From positions 1 through 29,888 of the IMG/VR virus record IMGVR_UViG_3300037156_000047: 29,888 bases of DNA; one strand, given 5' to 3'. Each line of letters starts with the position of its first letter. Position 1 is the first letter of the stretch. The translations under genes and the position numbers were made by a program. The DNA is from a virus. Under the pieces are notes generated by a model that worked only from the letters and a program-made list of their open reading frames with translations, had not been told where the DNA came from and did no database searches. Positions 14,904 through 22,384 of this stretch are shown here, in pieces.

Positions 14904-15799
14904 TTACCAATCTCCAGGGTCGGGCATCTCGTCCGACACTTCCGCCTCTGGCGGCATTGCCACCGTTGACCACCAGAAAATATCGAAATACACCAACAGC
15001 AACGCCATACTGAACGTCCGCCGCAGCCCGTCAGGCGTGAGCGAATACCGCGAGCACGCCCACTCCATAAGCATGGCGCTCGCGGTGTCGGCGGGGATCT
15101 TTACGCGCGGGTACTGGCGCCCACGACCTGACCAATCAGCGCGGCGATCTGACTGACCTGTTGCAAAAAATCGGTGATCTCGTTGAGCTTCATTTGCGCC
15201 ACGATGATCCCCACCAGTCGCGCGATACGGGGGGCGTCGGCGTCAGTGCGAGGCCGGGATTCCAACCACGCCACGTCGCACTCAGGCGCCTGGTCGGCCA
15301 GGATGAGCGCCACGGCCTCTTTAGCGCGGGGGAGCGACTCGAAGAACCCCGCCAACAGGTTGCCCTTCGGGGCGTCGATCAGCACGACCTTGATCATCTC
15401 GATCAGGCGCTCCTCGGCGGCGATGGATAGAAATTGGTAATGGAACTCCCGCCCGCCAATCGTGAACGCCTCGCCCAGTTTCGGGTTCTGCGCCAGGGCG
15501 GAGTATTTGGCGATCTCCGTGTCCGGCACGGCGTCGACCCGCTCCGGTTCCGGCGGGTTCTGGGCGTGCATGATGGCAAAGATGGCGTCGGCGTTGGATG
15601 GTGGAGTGGTGGGCTCGTTGGCGGCGTTGAGGGCCGCCAGGAGGTCGGCGGCGTTCGGCGCCTCGGGCGCGGTGTCTGGCGCCGGGTCGTCTGGCGACTC
15701 GGGCGCCTCGGTGCTGGCGTCCGGCGCCTCGGTGGCGGCGTCTGGCGCCTCGGGCGCGGGGTCCATGGGTGCGGTGGCGTCCTGGTCCTGTGGTGGCAT
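14904..15799 (-). CDS. Tail assembly chaperone GT, made by -1 frameshift
   Basis: Frameshift product of the 15101-15799 gene. At the slippery heptamer 15170-15164 the ribosome can move back one base and continue in an open frame until TAA at 14904-14906. The first 212 residues are shared with the G protein, followed by 86 frameshift-specific residues, about 298 aa in all. The T part reads ATGQSDRRADW, then YPRVKIPADTASAMLMEW, RRTFSMALLLVYFDIFWW, and an acidic end, PPEAEVSDEMPDPGDW. The G/GT pair loads and chaperones the tape measure during tail assembly. The T frame has no good start codon and site of its own after the G stop and lies immediately before the tape measure gene. That is the classic layout. 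Confidence 0.82.
15101..15799 (-). CDS. Tail assembly chaperone G (unshifted product)
   Basis: A 232-aa protein between the tube protein and the tape measure. The ATG at 15799 follows GCAAGGAGATATATTC; an in-frame ATG 33 nt upstream has no comparable site. The first 60 residues are a low-complexity acidic tract with repeated E-A-P-D units. The folded part starts near residue 90 (GEAFTIGGREFHYQFL) and ends in a helix (LNEITDFLQQVSQI). It is the more abundant member of the usual G/GT pair. The N-terminal repeat tract is unusual for this family. Confidence 0.8.
   Translation of the reverse strand: MPPQDQDATAPMDPAPEAPDAATEAPDASTEAPESPDDPAPDTAPEAPNAADLLAALNAANEPTTPPSNADAIFAIMHAQNPPEPERVDAVPDTEIAKYSALAQNPKLGEAFTIGGREFHYQFLSIAAEERLIEMIKVVLIDAPKGNLLAGFFESLPRAKEAVALILADQAPECDVAWLESRPRTDADAPRIARLVGIIVAQMKLNEITDFLQQVSQIAALIGQVVGASTRA
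15164..15170 (-). other. Programmed -1 ribosomal frameshift site (T TTT TTG)
   Basis: On the minus strand the heptamer is T TTT TTG, in exactly the X XXY YYZ phase of the upstream frame: codons GAT, TTT, TTG. After a one-base backward slip the codons are TTT TTT and the new frame stays open for 86 codons. There is no stop between the heptamer and 14906. The zero frame stops at 15101-15103, so the T extension overlaps the end of G by about 60 nt. I did not identify a downstream stimulatory structure with certainty. Confidence 0.8.
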
Positions 15800-15866
15800 G
15801 AATATATCTCCTTGCGAAGCTGGCCGCCCCATGCGAGGCGGCCAGCGTGGCGGGTACTCCGTGGGG

Positions 15867-16631
15867 TTAGCTATCCAGCATGTCGAAGCCGGAGGGCGTC
15901 ATGGTGGTGTCCGCAATACCCTGGACATCGAGCGAATACACGATCTGGTCGGCCAGGCTGTTCTTCTGCGTAGAAACGCCCTGGTTGCGCCCGTCGTGGA
16001 GGATGAAATACCGGTTCTTGGAGTTCGGCGCCTTGCCGACGCACAGGTAGCGGTCCCGGCGGTTGGCGTCGGTAGCGTTGTACTGCAACACCAGCCCGGT
16101 GCCGTCCTTGATCCCCGCCACCATGGCGAAGTTCTGAGCGGTGGCCTCCGTGAGTCCCGCCTTGATGCCGAACGACTTGGATTGATCCGCCCAGCCAACC
16201 GGCATTTGCGACTGGTCGCAATCAAGCCCCTTGCCCTTGGCGGTGGCGCTGAACTCGACGCCGCCCTTGGTGGCGCCACGGTTCGTCCAGACACGGGTGA
16301 CGCCCGCGGCGGTGGTGACAGGCGCCGTGCCGAAAGCCGGCGTGACGATGACATTCCAGCCGACCGTGCCCCAGATGATGCTCTGGACGACCGGCAGCGC
16401 CGCGGCCTCGGCGCACAAGAAGGTGTTGACCACCGTGGAATTGCACAGCAAGTCGCCAAGCCCGATGAGCAGCGAATCGGCGGTCGACACGTTAAACGCC
16501 GTGGGGGTCGGCGTGGGAACGGTCAACGCCGATACAGTGGTGAGCGCCACATCGCGGCTCGACTGATAGAGCATGCCAGCACCAATAATGATGTTAGCGG
16601 TGTTGCTGATAAACGTGGGTTTGGGTGCCAT
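15867..16631 (-). CDS. Major tail tube protein
   Basis: A 254-aa structural protein just upstream of the tail chaperones, the standard position for the tube protein. Features are a Thr/Ala-rich N-terminal half (ISNTANIIIGAGMLYQS, ADSLLIGLGDLLCN) and a C-terminal half with a regular fold (TRVWTNRGATKGGVEFS, KSFGIKAGLTEATAQNF, DRYLCVGKAPNSKNRYF). CTGGAGGACTATCTC precedes the ATG at 16631. Subunits would stack as rings around the tape measure. Assignment rests mainly on size, order and composition; a decoration role is the main alternative. Confidence 0.7.
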   Translation of the reverse strand: MAPKPTFISNTANIIIGAGMLYQSSRDVALTTVSALTVPTPTPTAFNVSTADSLLIGLGDLLCNSTVVNTFLCAEAAALPVVQSIIWGTVGWNVIVTPAFGTAPVTTAAGVTRVWTNRGATKGGVEFSATAKGKGLDCDQSQMPVGWADQSKSFGIKAGLTEATAQNFAMVAGIKDGTGLVLQYNATDANRRDRYLCVGKAPNSKNRYFILHDGRNQGVSTQKNSLADQIVYSLDVQGIADTTMTPSGFDMLDS

Positions 16632-16723
16632 GAGATAGTCCTCCAGCGTGCTAGGGGCTGGCGGGGCACAAGGCGCGGCCGGGGGGTTACATTAGCGGCG
16701 GGTCCTCCGCACGCAGGATCGAA

Positions 16724-16903
16724 TCAGTCAAACTTGCCGCCCCATTTCTGGTGGTCGGGCTTGGGTCCGTTCAGGATCGAATCTAGGGAACCAAGCGCCC
16801 CCTTGAGGCGCCGGGAAATGGTCATGTCGGCATCGGAGTGCGCGATTGCCCGTTGAATAGAGGCGCGCGCCACCTCGATGTATTCGCGCACGGCGGCGGT
16901 CAT
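16724..16903 (-). CDS. Unknown 59-aa protein
   Basis: A small ORF starting 10 nt after the stop of the previous gene, with GAGGGG about 8 nt before the ATG at 16903. The protein is helical and charged (VREYIEVARASIQRAI, SRRLKGALGSLDSIL) with a basic, Trp-containing end (PDHQKWGGKFD). No membrane span. It is not recognised. Good spacing and coding character support it. The 92-nt gap after it (16632-16723) contains only the next gene's ribosome-binding site and no clear promoter or hairpin. Confidence 0.6.
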   Translation of the reverse strand: MTAAVREYIEVARASIQRAIAHSDADMTISRRLKGALGSLDSILNGPKPDHQKWGGKFD

Positions 16904-16913
16904 GGGCGGCCCC

Positions 16914-17363
16914 TCACAGGCGGTAATACAGGTGGATCATCTTGGAGGCGTGCAACTGGCCCGGGCTCGCCGTATCGCCTGGCACCCATCCGCCATCGGG
17001 GGAGAGGTCCATGTCGTTGAGGTAGAGCGCTGGCGTGACGGTGTGGTCTAGGCGCTTCACCCGTGCGTAGGGGTCGCTGACCCGTTGCCCGATCCACTTG
17101 TCGAAGGCGTCCTTGAGGATGTTTAGTTGCGCCGTGTCGGGCTTGTTGCCGACCGGAGGCACGCGGAGGGCGATGTCGATCACCGCCATGGTCTTGTTGC
17201 CCTGCGCCGTGGGGATGCCATCCTCAGCCCAAAAAACCCGCAGGCAACTGGCGGGGAGTGCGTCGGCGCCGTTTTGGGAGTCGATCACCACCGGCACCCA
17301 TGGCGCGATGATGCCCCAGTCAGCGATCAGGGCGGTATTGAAACTGGTGTAGGCGTGTTGCAA
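16914..17363 (-). CDS. Putative tail terminator / tail-tube joining protein
   Basis: A 149-aa protein from a TTG codon at 17363, preceded by GGGGGCGTGAG and lying one base after the stop of the glycosyltransferase gene. The pattern of an N-terminal helix and a beta core (MAVIDIALRVPPVGNK, DKWIGQRVSDPYARVKR, MIHLYYRL) suits gpU/tail-terminator-like proteins, which are often near 130-150 aa and come before the tube protein. Only position and rough fold support this, with no diagnostic motif. The TTG start is inferred from spacing. Confidence 0.5.
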   Translation of the reverse strand: MQHAYTSFNTALIADWGIIAPWVPVVIDSQNGADALPASCLRVFWAEDGIPTAQGNKTMAVIDIALRVPPVGNKPDTAQLNILKDAFDKWIGQRVSDPYARVKRLDHTVTPALYLNDMDLSPDGGWVPGDTASPGQLHASKMIHLYYRL

Positions 17364-17364
17364 C

Positions 17365-18600
17365 TCACGCCCCCTTAGACAGTCGCCCGACCATCAGTTG
17401 CCCGTAGATTTCTTCGATACCCTCGCGCCCGTGGGTGGGCTCCATCGCGAGGGCGCGAGCCAGGCACGCAATGGCCTCGTCGGCGTGGCCTAGCTTGGCG
17501 TGCGCCATGCCGAGCATCGTGTCAGGGAGCCAGGTGGTAACACCCAGGTCGACGTGGTGATTTTTGGCGCCCAGGCACTGCTTGGCGGCGTGGGCGCTCG
17601 AGCACGCCATGTTATAGGCGCCGTCCTGGAGCTGGCAATTGGCGAGGCTCACCCAGAAACCGGGGTGATCCGGTCGGCGCCACTGGCAGATTAACTCCGC
17701 CTCCATGCGAGCGCGGGTGAATTGCTTGCTGACGGCGAGCGCGCTCATGAGGTCGCTAGCGGCCTGGTCGTGTGTGTTGCTCGTGTCGGTCCATGGGTTC
17801 AGTCGGCAGTGGTGCAGCGCCAGGAGACACTGGTCGATCGCCGCCCTGGATTGCACGGCGTGGAGCGATTGGGAGAGGTAGAGGCGCGTTTGCGGGCAGA
17901 TCGGGTTGGCTTCCACCATCCCGCCGAGGATGTCGAGGTTGCGCTCGGTCTTGTTGCCGCGCTCGATGGCCTCCGGTGTGTAGCCGGCATGGGTAATGGC
18001 GAGGCCCGGCGCGCGGCCGTTGGTGGCCACTACACCATTGTCATCGACCGGAGTTTCGTGGATCGGGTTGCGGTAGCGGATGCCAGGCAGGCGCGGGAAT
18101 AGGCGGGGGGTGTCGTTGCTGACGAAGTGGCGATCGAGTGAGTCGGCGGCGGATTGGTCGGACGTCACGGTGAGATTGTAGATCGCCGGGCCGCGCCCGA
18201 GGAACTCCCGGAGGCGCGTGGCGTTGGTGACTTGGAGCATCTCGTCGGCGTCGAGGACGAGTACCCAATCGCCGGTGCAGTGGTCAAGGGCGGCGTTACG
18301 GGCTTGGGCGAAGTCGCCGCACCAAGTAAAGTGGTAGACCTCGGCGCCTGCCTTGACGGCGGCATCGTGGGCTAAGGCGCTGGCGGGGTCGACTACCACG
18401 ACCACCTGGACGACCAGGGCGCGGGCGGAGTCGATGGCGGCGCCAAGGGTATCGGCGTCGCACTCGGCGGCGATCATGGCGAGGGAGATTGTGAGCGTGG
18501 CGGTGGGGGGTGCCAGTGTGCCCGCTGTTAGTGAGCTAGGGCGGAGTCCGCCGACCTTGCGCCAGCCGTCCGTGGCGGTGTTGTGTCCTTTGGTATTCAT
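17365..18600 (-). CDS. Family 2 glycosyltransferase with probable TPR repeats
   Basis: A 411-aa enzyme-like protein; the ATG at 18600 follows GGAAGGAATACGC. It would transfer a sugar from a nucleotide sugar to a protein or glycan. The GT-A core is clear: HFTWCGDFAQARNAAL, then GDWVLVLDADEML with the metal-binding D-A-D, then RYRNPIHETPV. Residues from about 200 onward look like helical TPR-type repeats (CPQTRLYLSQSLHAV, LGMAHAKLGHADEAIACL, ALAMEPTHG). The usual N-terminal NEE and DTGSTD loops are changed (AAECDADT, VDPASALAHD), so donor binding may differ. It interrupts the head-tail joining genes, between a gp10-like protein and a terminator-like protein. Modification of the virion or the host surface is possible. 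Confidence 0.85.
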   Translation of the reverse strand: MNTKGHNTATDGWRKVGGLRPSSLTAGTLAPPTATLTISLAMIAAECDADTLGAAIDSARALVVQVVVVVDPASALAHDAAVKAGAEVYHFTWCGDFAQARNAALDHCTGDWVLVLDADEMLQVTNATRLREFLGRGPAIYNLTVTSDQSAADSLDRHFVSNDTPRLFPRLPGIRYRNPIHETPVDDNGVVATNGRAPGLAITHAGYTPEAIERGNKTERNLDILGGMVEANPICPQTRLYLSQSLHAVQSRAAIDQCLLALHHCRLNPWTDTSNTHDQAASDLMSALAVSKQFTRARMEAELICQWRRPDHPGFWVSLANCQLQDGAYNMACSSAHAAKQCLGAKNHHVDLGVTTWLPDTMLGMAHAKLGHADEAIACLARALAMEPTHGREGIEEIYGQLMVGRLSKGA

Positions 18601-18644
18601 GCGTATTCCTTCCAAGGGCGGCGCCATGCGGGCCTGGGGTGGGG

Positions 18645-19124
18645 TTACTTGGTGGCGCGCGCCTTAGCCGCCGCCACGCGCCGGGCATTGAGAATCGCCC
18701 GTTGCATCTCGGCGGTAATGACGGCGCCACTGCCCTGGATACCTCGCCCACCGGGCAGGTAGGCGGTCCAGGACCCCTTGGCGCGGCCGGTGTCCACTGG
18801 CGTGTATTTCATCATCAGCGCCATAATGTCGAGGGTGGCGCCCGAAACGCCCATCATCGCCGCTTGTTGCGGGTCGGTGGGGTAGGACTTGAGCCCTTGC
18901 CGGAGCCGGGCCTCCAAAATGGCGCGGTATTCCGCCAGGTGGGGGGCGATAATGCCGTCCGGTGCCTGTTGGCTGTGGCCTGGGGGGCCTTCCAGGTACG
19001 GCATATAGTCCAGGTTGGAGGCGATGCGCCCCTCGACGGACTTCATTATCTTGGCGGAGTCGAACAGGAGGCGCAGGGCGGGGGAGAGGATCAGTGATTG
19101 GTTCTGGAGGTTGAAGTCGGCCAT
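18645..19124 (-). CDS. HK97 gp10-like head-tail joining protein
   Basis: A 159-aa protein with the gp10-family hallmark TPVDTGRAKGSW near residues 110-121. That motif is typical of the small tail-completion/head-tail proteins found just upstream of tail tube genes. The N-terminal half (PALRLLFDSAKIMKSVEG) is helical; residues 45-60 are an extended PGHSQQAPDG segment. The C-terminus is basic and Ala-rich. CGGAGGGCGCCCC precedes the ATG at 19124. It likely sits at the neck between connector and tail tube. Confidence 0.75.
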   Translation of the reverse strand: MADFNLQNQSLILSPALRLLFDSAKIMKSVEGRIASNLDYMPYLEGPPGHSQQAPDGIIAPHLAEYRAILEARLRQGLKSYPTDPQQAAMMGVSGATLDIMALMMKYTPVDTGRAKGSWTAYLPGGRGIQGSGAVITAEMQRAILNARRVAAAKARATK

Positions 19125-19160
19125 GGGGCGCCCTCCGTGCTGGTGTCGCCGTGGCCGGTG

Positions 19161-19673
19161 CTACGCCTGCATCCGCTTCACCACCACGTCCCAGTAAAAT
19201 GTGCGGCGCCGTAGCTCGCCGGCTACGATCGTGTATTTCTCGCCGTCAATCTCCACCCACGACGCCTCTAGGAGTTGAACCCGGCTCACGGCGCGGGTGA
19301 TACACAGCCCGGCGTCGCCGACGTGCAAAGTCATCCCACCACGGTTGCGGAATTGGTCGCGTAGGTCGACGGTAGGTGGCGGGGATATCGCCGCGGCGCC
19401 ATTGTCGAGCAGGATGTAGCCACCACCGCCGGGGCCACCGACCGCGCCATCTTGGGTCACGTAGGCGCCGCCCTCGGTTAGGAGAAATCCGGCGTTGTAA
19501 ATTATGCTCAGGGTGCCAGGATCGCCGCTGGCGGCGTTGGGCGCCGACATCGTGGCGTAAGCCAGCCGGATGACGCTCTCCGCGTAGGCCATGCCGATCG
19601 CCGTGGCGGCAGTCAGGTTGGCGTCCATCACCGCCAGTGCTGCTAGGCGGGTGCTGTCGTCATAGGTAGACAT
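19161..19673 (-). CDS. Putative head closure / neck protein
   Basis: A 170-aa protein between a connector-like and a gp10-like gene, where head closure (stopper) proteins normally lie. The first 45 residues are helical (STRLAALAVMDANLTAA). A Gly-rich middle follows (GGPGGGGYILLDNGAA). The C-terminal part looks like a small beta barrel (LLEASWVEIDGEKYTIV, RRTFYWDVVVKRM), as in stopper proteins. No strong family motif is visible; the call rests on gene order and fold impression. Confidence 0.5.
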   Translation of the reverse strand: MSTYDDSTRLAALAVMDANLTAATAIGMAYAESVIRLAYATMSAPNAASGDPGTLSIIYNAGFLLTEGGAYVTQDGAVGGPGGGGYILLDNGAAAISPPPTVDLRDQFRNRGGMTLHVGDAGLCITRAVSRVQLLEASWVEIDGEKYTIVAGELRRRTFYWDVVVKRMQA

Positions 19674-19694
19674 GGCGCACTCCTGCCTGCGGTG

Positions 19695-20333
19695 TTAGCG
19701 CATCACGCGGACGCGGTAGGGGTCGAGCATGGCCTTGATATCGGCGTCGATCAGCGTGTGGTCGGAGGCGACCAACGCCGTGACCTTGCCCTTCATGCCC
19801 ATCATCGCCGCCCGCTCTAGGTAGGCGAACACGAGGTAGGCGCAGGCCGCCATGATGGCGTCGGGAACCACTACATAGCCGGCGGTGTAAGTAATCTTGA
19901 TTTCCGTGTATTGCGCCATGTAAATGCCCGGCGGGAGCCAGATCTCGCCGGTGGCGTGGTTGTCAACGATCTGCGTGACGTCGATATCTTCCCACTGGGG
20001 CGGCCCGCCGAAAATGCTGGATAGCTCGAGCAACGACGTGGCGGGGAAAACCTGCATGCTGCTAGACGCCCGGCGCGGGTAGCCATAGCGCCCTTGGGCG
20101 GTGACGTAAGGAATCGTTGCCGGCGCCAGCGCCACCGCTGGTGTATAGCTCAGCAGGACGCGGTTGCGACCGGAGGGGAGGCGGAGTTGCTCCGTGTAGG
20201 AAGTCACTGCCATGGCGCGCTTGCAGTAGGTGTCGATCAGCACCGACGCACGGAGCACGAGGTTAGGCGCCAGCACGGCGGGGAGTCCGTAGGTTGCATA
20301 GTCGGAGGTCTGGAGGTACACGCTGGGCGCCAT
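19695..20333 (-). CDS. Head-tail connector (adaptor, gp6/gp15-like)
   Basis: A 212-aa protein with the layout of adaptor proteins that bind under the portal: an N-terminal helical bundle (YGLPAVLAPNLVLRAS, VLIDTYCKRAM) that recalls the early helices of gp6/gp15-like proteins. A beta insertion follows (RLPSGRNRVLLSY, GEIWLPPGIY). The final part has the YTAGYVVVPDAIMAAC segment, which closely recalls the conserved YxAGy-P-DI/V-A helix start of phage adaptor proteins. The upstream gene is a secreted-type protein, the downstream one a putative stopper. Confidence 0.68.
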   Translation of the reverse strand: MAPSVYLQTSDYATYGLPAVLAPNLVLRASVLIDTYCKRAMAVTSYTEQLRLPSGRNRVLLSYTPAVALAPATIPYVTAQGRYGYPRRASSSMQVFPATSLLELSSIFGGPPQWEDIDVTQIVDNHATGEIWLPPGIYMAQYTEIKITYTAGYVVVPDAIMAACAYLVFAYLERAAMMGMKGKVTALVASDHTLIDADIKAMLDPYRVRVMR

Positions 20334-20363
20334 GGTGTACCTCCAGACCGTGAGCGGCTCGGT

Positions 20364-20825
20364 TTAGTTCTGGCCGAGGCCGTACCGGACGGCACATGTA
20401 CCAGCGGTCGTCGTCTTGTTCAAGATCTTCACCTTGAAGCCGGAGAATGGATAGTTCACCGTCGTGCGCAAGACCACTACCGCGCTGGTGGCGCCATCAG
20501 CCGTTACGGCCTCTTGGGTTACGGTCTGTGCCGTGTCCAGGTACGTGGTGAGCGTCGCCGTGTAGGGGTGGGTCGACGTAAACGAGACGGTCAGCGCCCT
20601 TATACCGCTGTTGACGATCGCCGCGCCGGTGGCGGTGGCCTGCGAGCCCAGCGCCGTGGCGGAGGGGATGCCGAGTTGGGTCGGCGTGAAGGTGATGATC
20701 TGGTTGGGTCCGAGTGGGGGGTGATACCCCGTATCCATGGCCTTGGCATGTGGCGCGAGGGCACCGATCATACACAGCGCCGCCGTCAGGATGGCGAGGC
20801 CAAGGCGGGTGGGTTTGTTCGACAT
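20364..20825 (-). CDS. Secreted-type 153-aa protein within the head module
   Basis: Starts at the ATG at 20825 after GAGAAGGAGATAGAA, a very good site. The N-terminus is a textbook signal peptide: basic SNKPTRLG, a hydrophobic core (AILTAALCMIGALA) and an A-K-A cleavage motif at residues 27-29. The mature part of about 124 aa is a Thr/Ala-rich beta protein (GIRALTVSFTSTHPY, FSGFKVKILNK) with one Cys. Export signals are not expected on virion proteins in a capsid operon. It might act at the host envelope, for example in exclusion of other phages, or be a decoration protein with a processed leader. No family recognised. Confidence 0.7.
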   Translation of the reverse strand: MSNKPTRLGLAILTAALCMIGALAPHAKAMDTGYHPPLGPNQIITFTPTQLGIPSATALGSQATATGAAIVNSGIRALTVSFTSTHPYTATLTTYLDTAQTVTQEAVTADGATSAVVVLRTTVNYPFSGFKVKILNKTTTAGTCAVRYGLGQN

Positions 20826-20907
20826 TTCTATCTCCTTCTCGGCGCCGTGGCGGGCCGGGTGGCGTGGCGTGAGACGGGTGGGCGCGGTGGCCGTGACCGG
20901 GTAGTGG

Positions 20908-21246
20908 CTACTTCTTCGCCGCTGCTACAGCAGGCAGCGCCGCGGGCTGTGCAGGCTCGATCTCGATGATCTCGCCACCGTCGCCATGGGTGATAACCGG
21001 GCCGACGCCGGGTCGCTGGAGGCCATAGGCGGGGACGAGGATGGTAGAGGCGATGCCTTGCTCCAGGAGCCACTTGGCGGTGCCATTGTCGTCCATGTTG
21101 GCGACGCCATCCCAGAACGTGGTGGAGACAATGCCCTTGTCGGCGCCGATCGCCGGGTGACCGGTCTCCGGGTTGAGCTTCGGGCTGTGGACGGTGTGGA
21201 GGCCGGTGCGGTGGTTGGCGGCGCCGACGAGGTACAGAACGGGCAT
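20908..21246 (-). CDS. Unknown 112-aa protein after the capsid gene
   Basis: Not recognised. GAAGGAGGGCGC precedes the ATG at 21246. A compact N-terminal beta start (PVLYLVGAANHRTGLH) leads to a segment with KWLLEQGIASTILVPAYG. The Ala-rich end (PAALPAVAAAKK) looks flexible. Its place immediately after the major capsid gene is typical for a small decoration or neck-associated protein. The following 82 nt (20826-20907) contain only the next ribosome-binding site and no obvious gene. Confidence 0.6.
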   Translation of the reverse strand: MPVLYLVGAANHRTGLHTVHSPKLNPETGHPAIGADKGIVSTTFWDGVANMDDNGTAKWLLEQGIASTILVPAYGLQRPGVGPVITHGDGGEIIEIEPAQPAALPAVAAAKK

Positions 21247-21310
21247 GCGCCCTCCTTCGGGTGATCACGCAGCGGCGCGCCCTATGGCGGGCGGCGCGCT
21301 ACGGTGAGGG

Positions 21311-22273
21311 CTAGCGGGTGAGGGTCATCACGCAGTGAGCGTAACTGGGGCCCTTGAACACCGGGGCGCCGAACAGCACCACGACGCGCTGCTGCGCCAG
21401 GTTGGCGAGCAAACCAAGCTCGAACACGCGGGGGATCTCGCCGCCGATGTGATGGAACTCGACCAGGGGCTCCGACACGATGACGATCGGGTAGTCGGTG
21501 TTCGCGCCGTTGGGCGTGGAGACCAGACCGGGATCGGGAATCAGGGGAATCAGCCCCGCCTGCGTCATGATCGCCGTGACCACCAGGCCGGAGGCGGTGG
21601 TGAGCTTGTCGACAACGCGCTTCGTCAACGTGACCTCTTGGTCGTACAGGTCCAACGCCTGCGGACTCGCATAGATGGCGGTGGGGCGGGGATTGAACGT
21701 CGTGTTACCCACCATCGCCGCGACTTGCGCCTTGATGGACGCCTCTATGCTGGCGCCAATGGCGATGGTGCCGGTGAGCGTGATCTGGGTCTCGCCGCCG
21801 ACGTACTGCGTCGTGGTCGGGAGGGTCAGGCTGGTATCCGTGCCCGCCCAGATGGCGCGGCCGGCCACGAGGGTGACGCCAGAAATGGTGTCGAGCAGAT
21901 CCTTGGCAGCCAGTGTACTGGACACGCTGGATCCCTGCTGCTTGGCGATGTCGATGTCGAATTGGGACAGCGTGATCTCGGCGCTGATCGCCTTCATGGC
22001 GAAGGACCGCTCCAGGCGGGTCGGTGCCACGCGGGTGGCGGTGATCTGGCGCGGGTTGGTGAAGCCGCCCTGGGGAATGGTGGTCTGCTCGAAGTAGCGG
22101 CTGGGGTGGCCGGTGGCGGGCTGCTTGCTGATGCGCGCCCAGATGGGCAACTCGCGCCGGACGATGTCCAGCACCTCCGGCTGATATTTGGGCGCCTCGA
22201 TGGAGCCAGGCCCCATGAAATCCGCCGCCGCCTGGAGGGATTTAAACCCGGCCGTTTTAGTATCTTCTGCCAT
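21311..22273 (-). CDS. Major capsid protein (HK97 fold)
   Basis: A 320-aa protein from the ATG at 22273, preceded by CGAAAGGAGCGCC; an in-frame ATG 42 nt upstream has no site. It follows protease and scaffold, the expected order. The pattern fits HK97-fold shells. It has an N-terminal arm, then an E-loop-like stretch (YFEQTTIPQGGFTNPRQI), a spine helix (AEITLSQFDIDIAKQQG) and a P-domain (ATGLVV-like TTASGLVVTAIMTQAG). The closing A-domain strands are YPIVIVSEPLVEFHHIGG and RVVVLFGAPVFKG. If the upstream protease is active, the mature shell may lose some N-terminal residues. The 111-nt leader contains an 11-bp direct repeat. Confidence 0.85.
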   Translation of the reverse strand: MAEDTKTAGFKSLQAAADFMGPGSIEAPKYQPEVLDIVRRELPIWARISKQPATGHPSRYFEQTTIPQGGFTNPRQITATRVAPTRLERSFAMKAISAEITLSQFDIDIAKQQGSSVSSTLAAKDLLDTISGVTLVAGRAIWAGTDTSLTLPTTTQYVGGETQITLTGTIAIGASIEASIKAQVAAMVGNTTFNPRPTAIYASPQALDLYDQEVTLTKRVVDKLTTASGLVVTAIMTQAGLIPLIPDPGLVSTPNGANTDYPIVIVSEPLVEFHHIGGEIPRVFELGLLANLAQQRVVVLFGAPVFKGPSYAHCVMTLTR

Positions 22274-22384
22274 TGTGGGCGCTCCTTTCGGGATGCGACG
22301 GGGCGCCGGGTCCAATAGGAGCGGGCTAGTAGGAGCAGTCGGCCGTGCCTGAGTGGGCGGGTGGCCGTGCCTGGTTGGGAGCGC

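Noticed and set aside
13939-15156. Long plus-strand open frame (405 codons)
   Set aside because: Antisense of the tape measure and chaperone genes, Ala/Ser/Pro-rich, no ribosome-binding site, and no recognisable domain.
15462-16856. Long plus-strand open frame (464 codons)
   Set aside because: It lies opposite the tail tube and chaperone genes, has low-complexity Arg/Gly-rich translation, no good start site, and is explained by GC-rich codon bias on the other strand.
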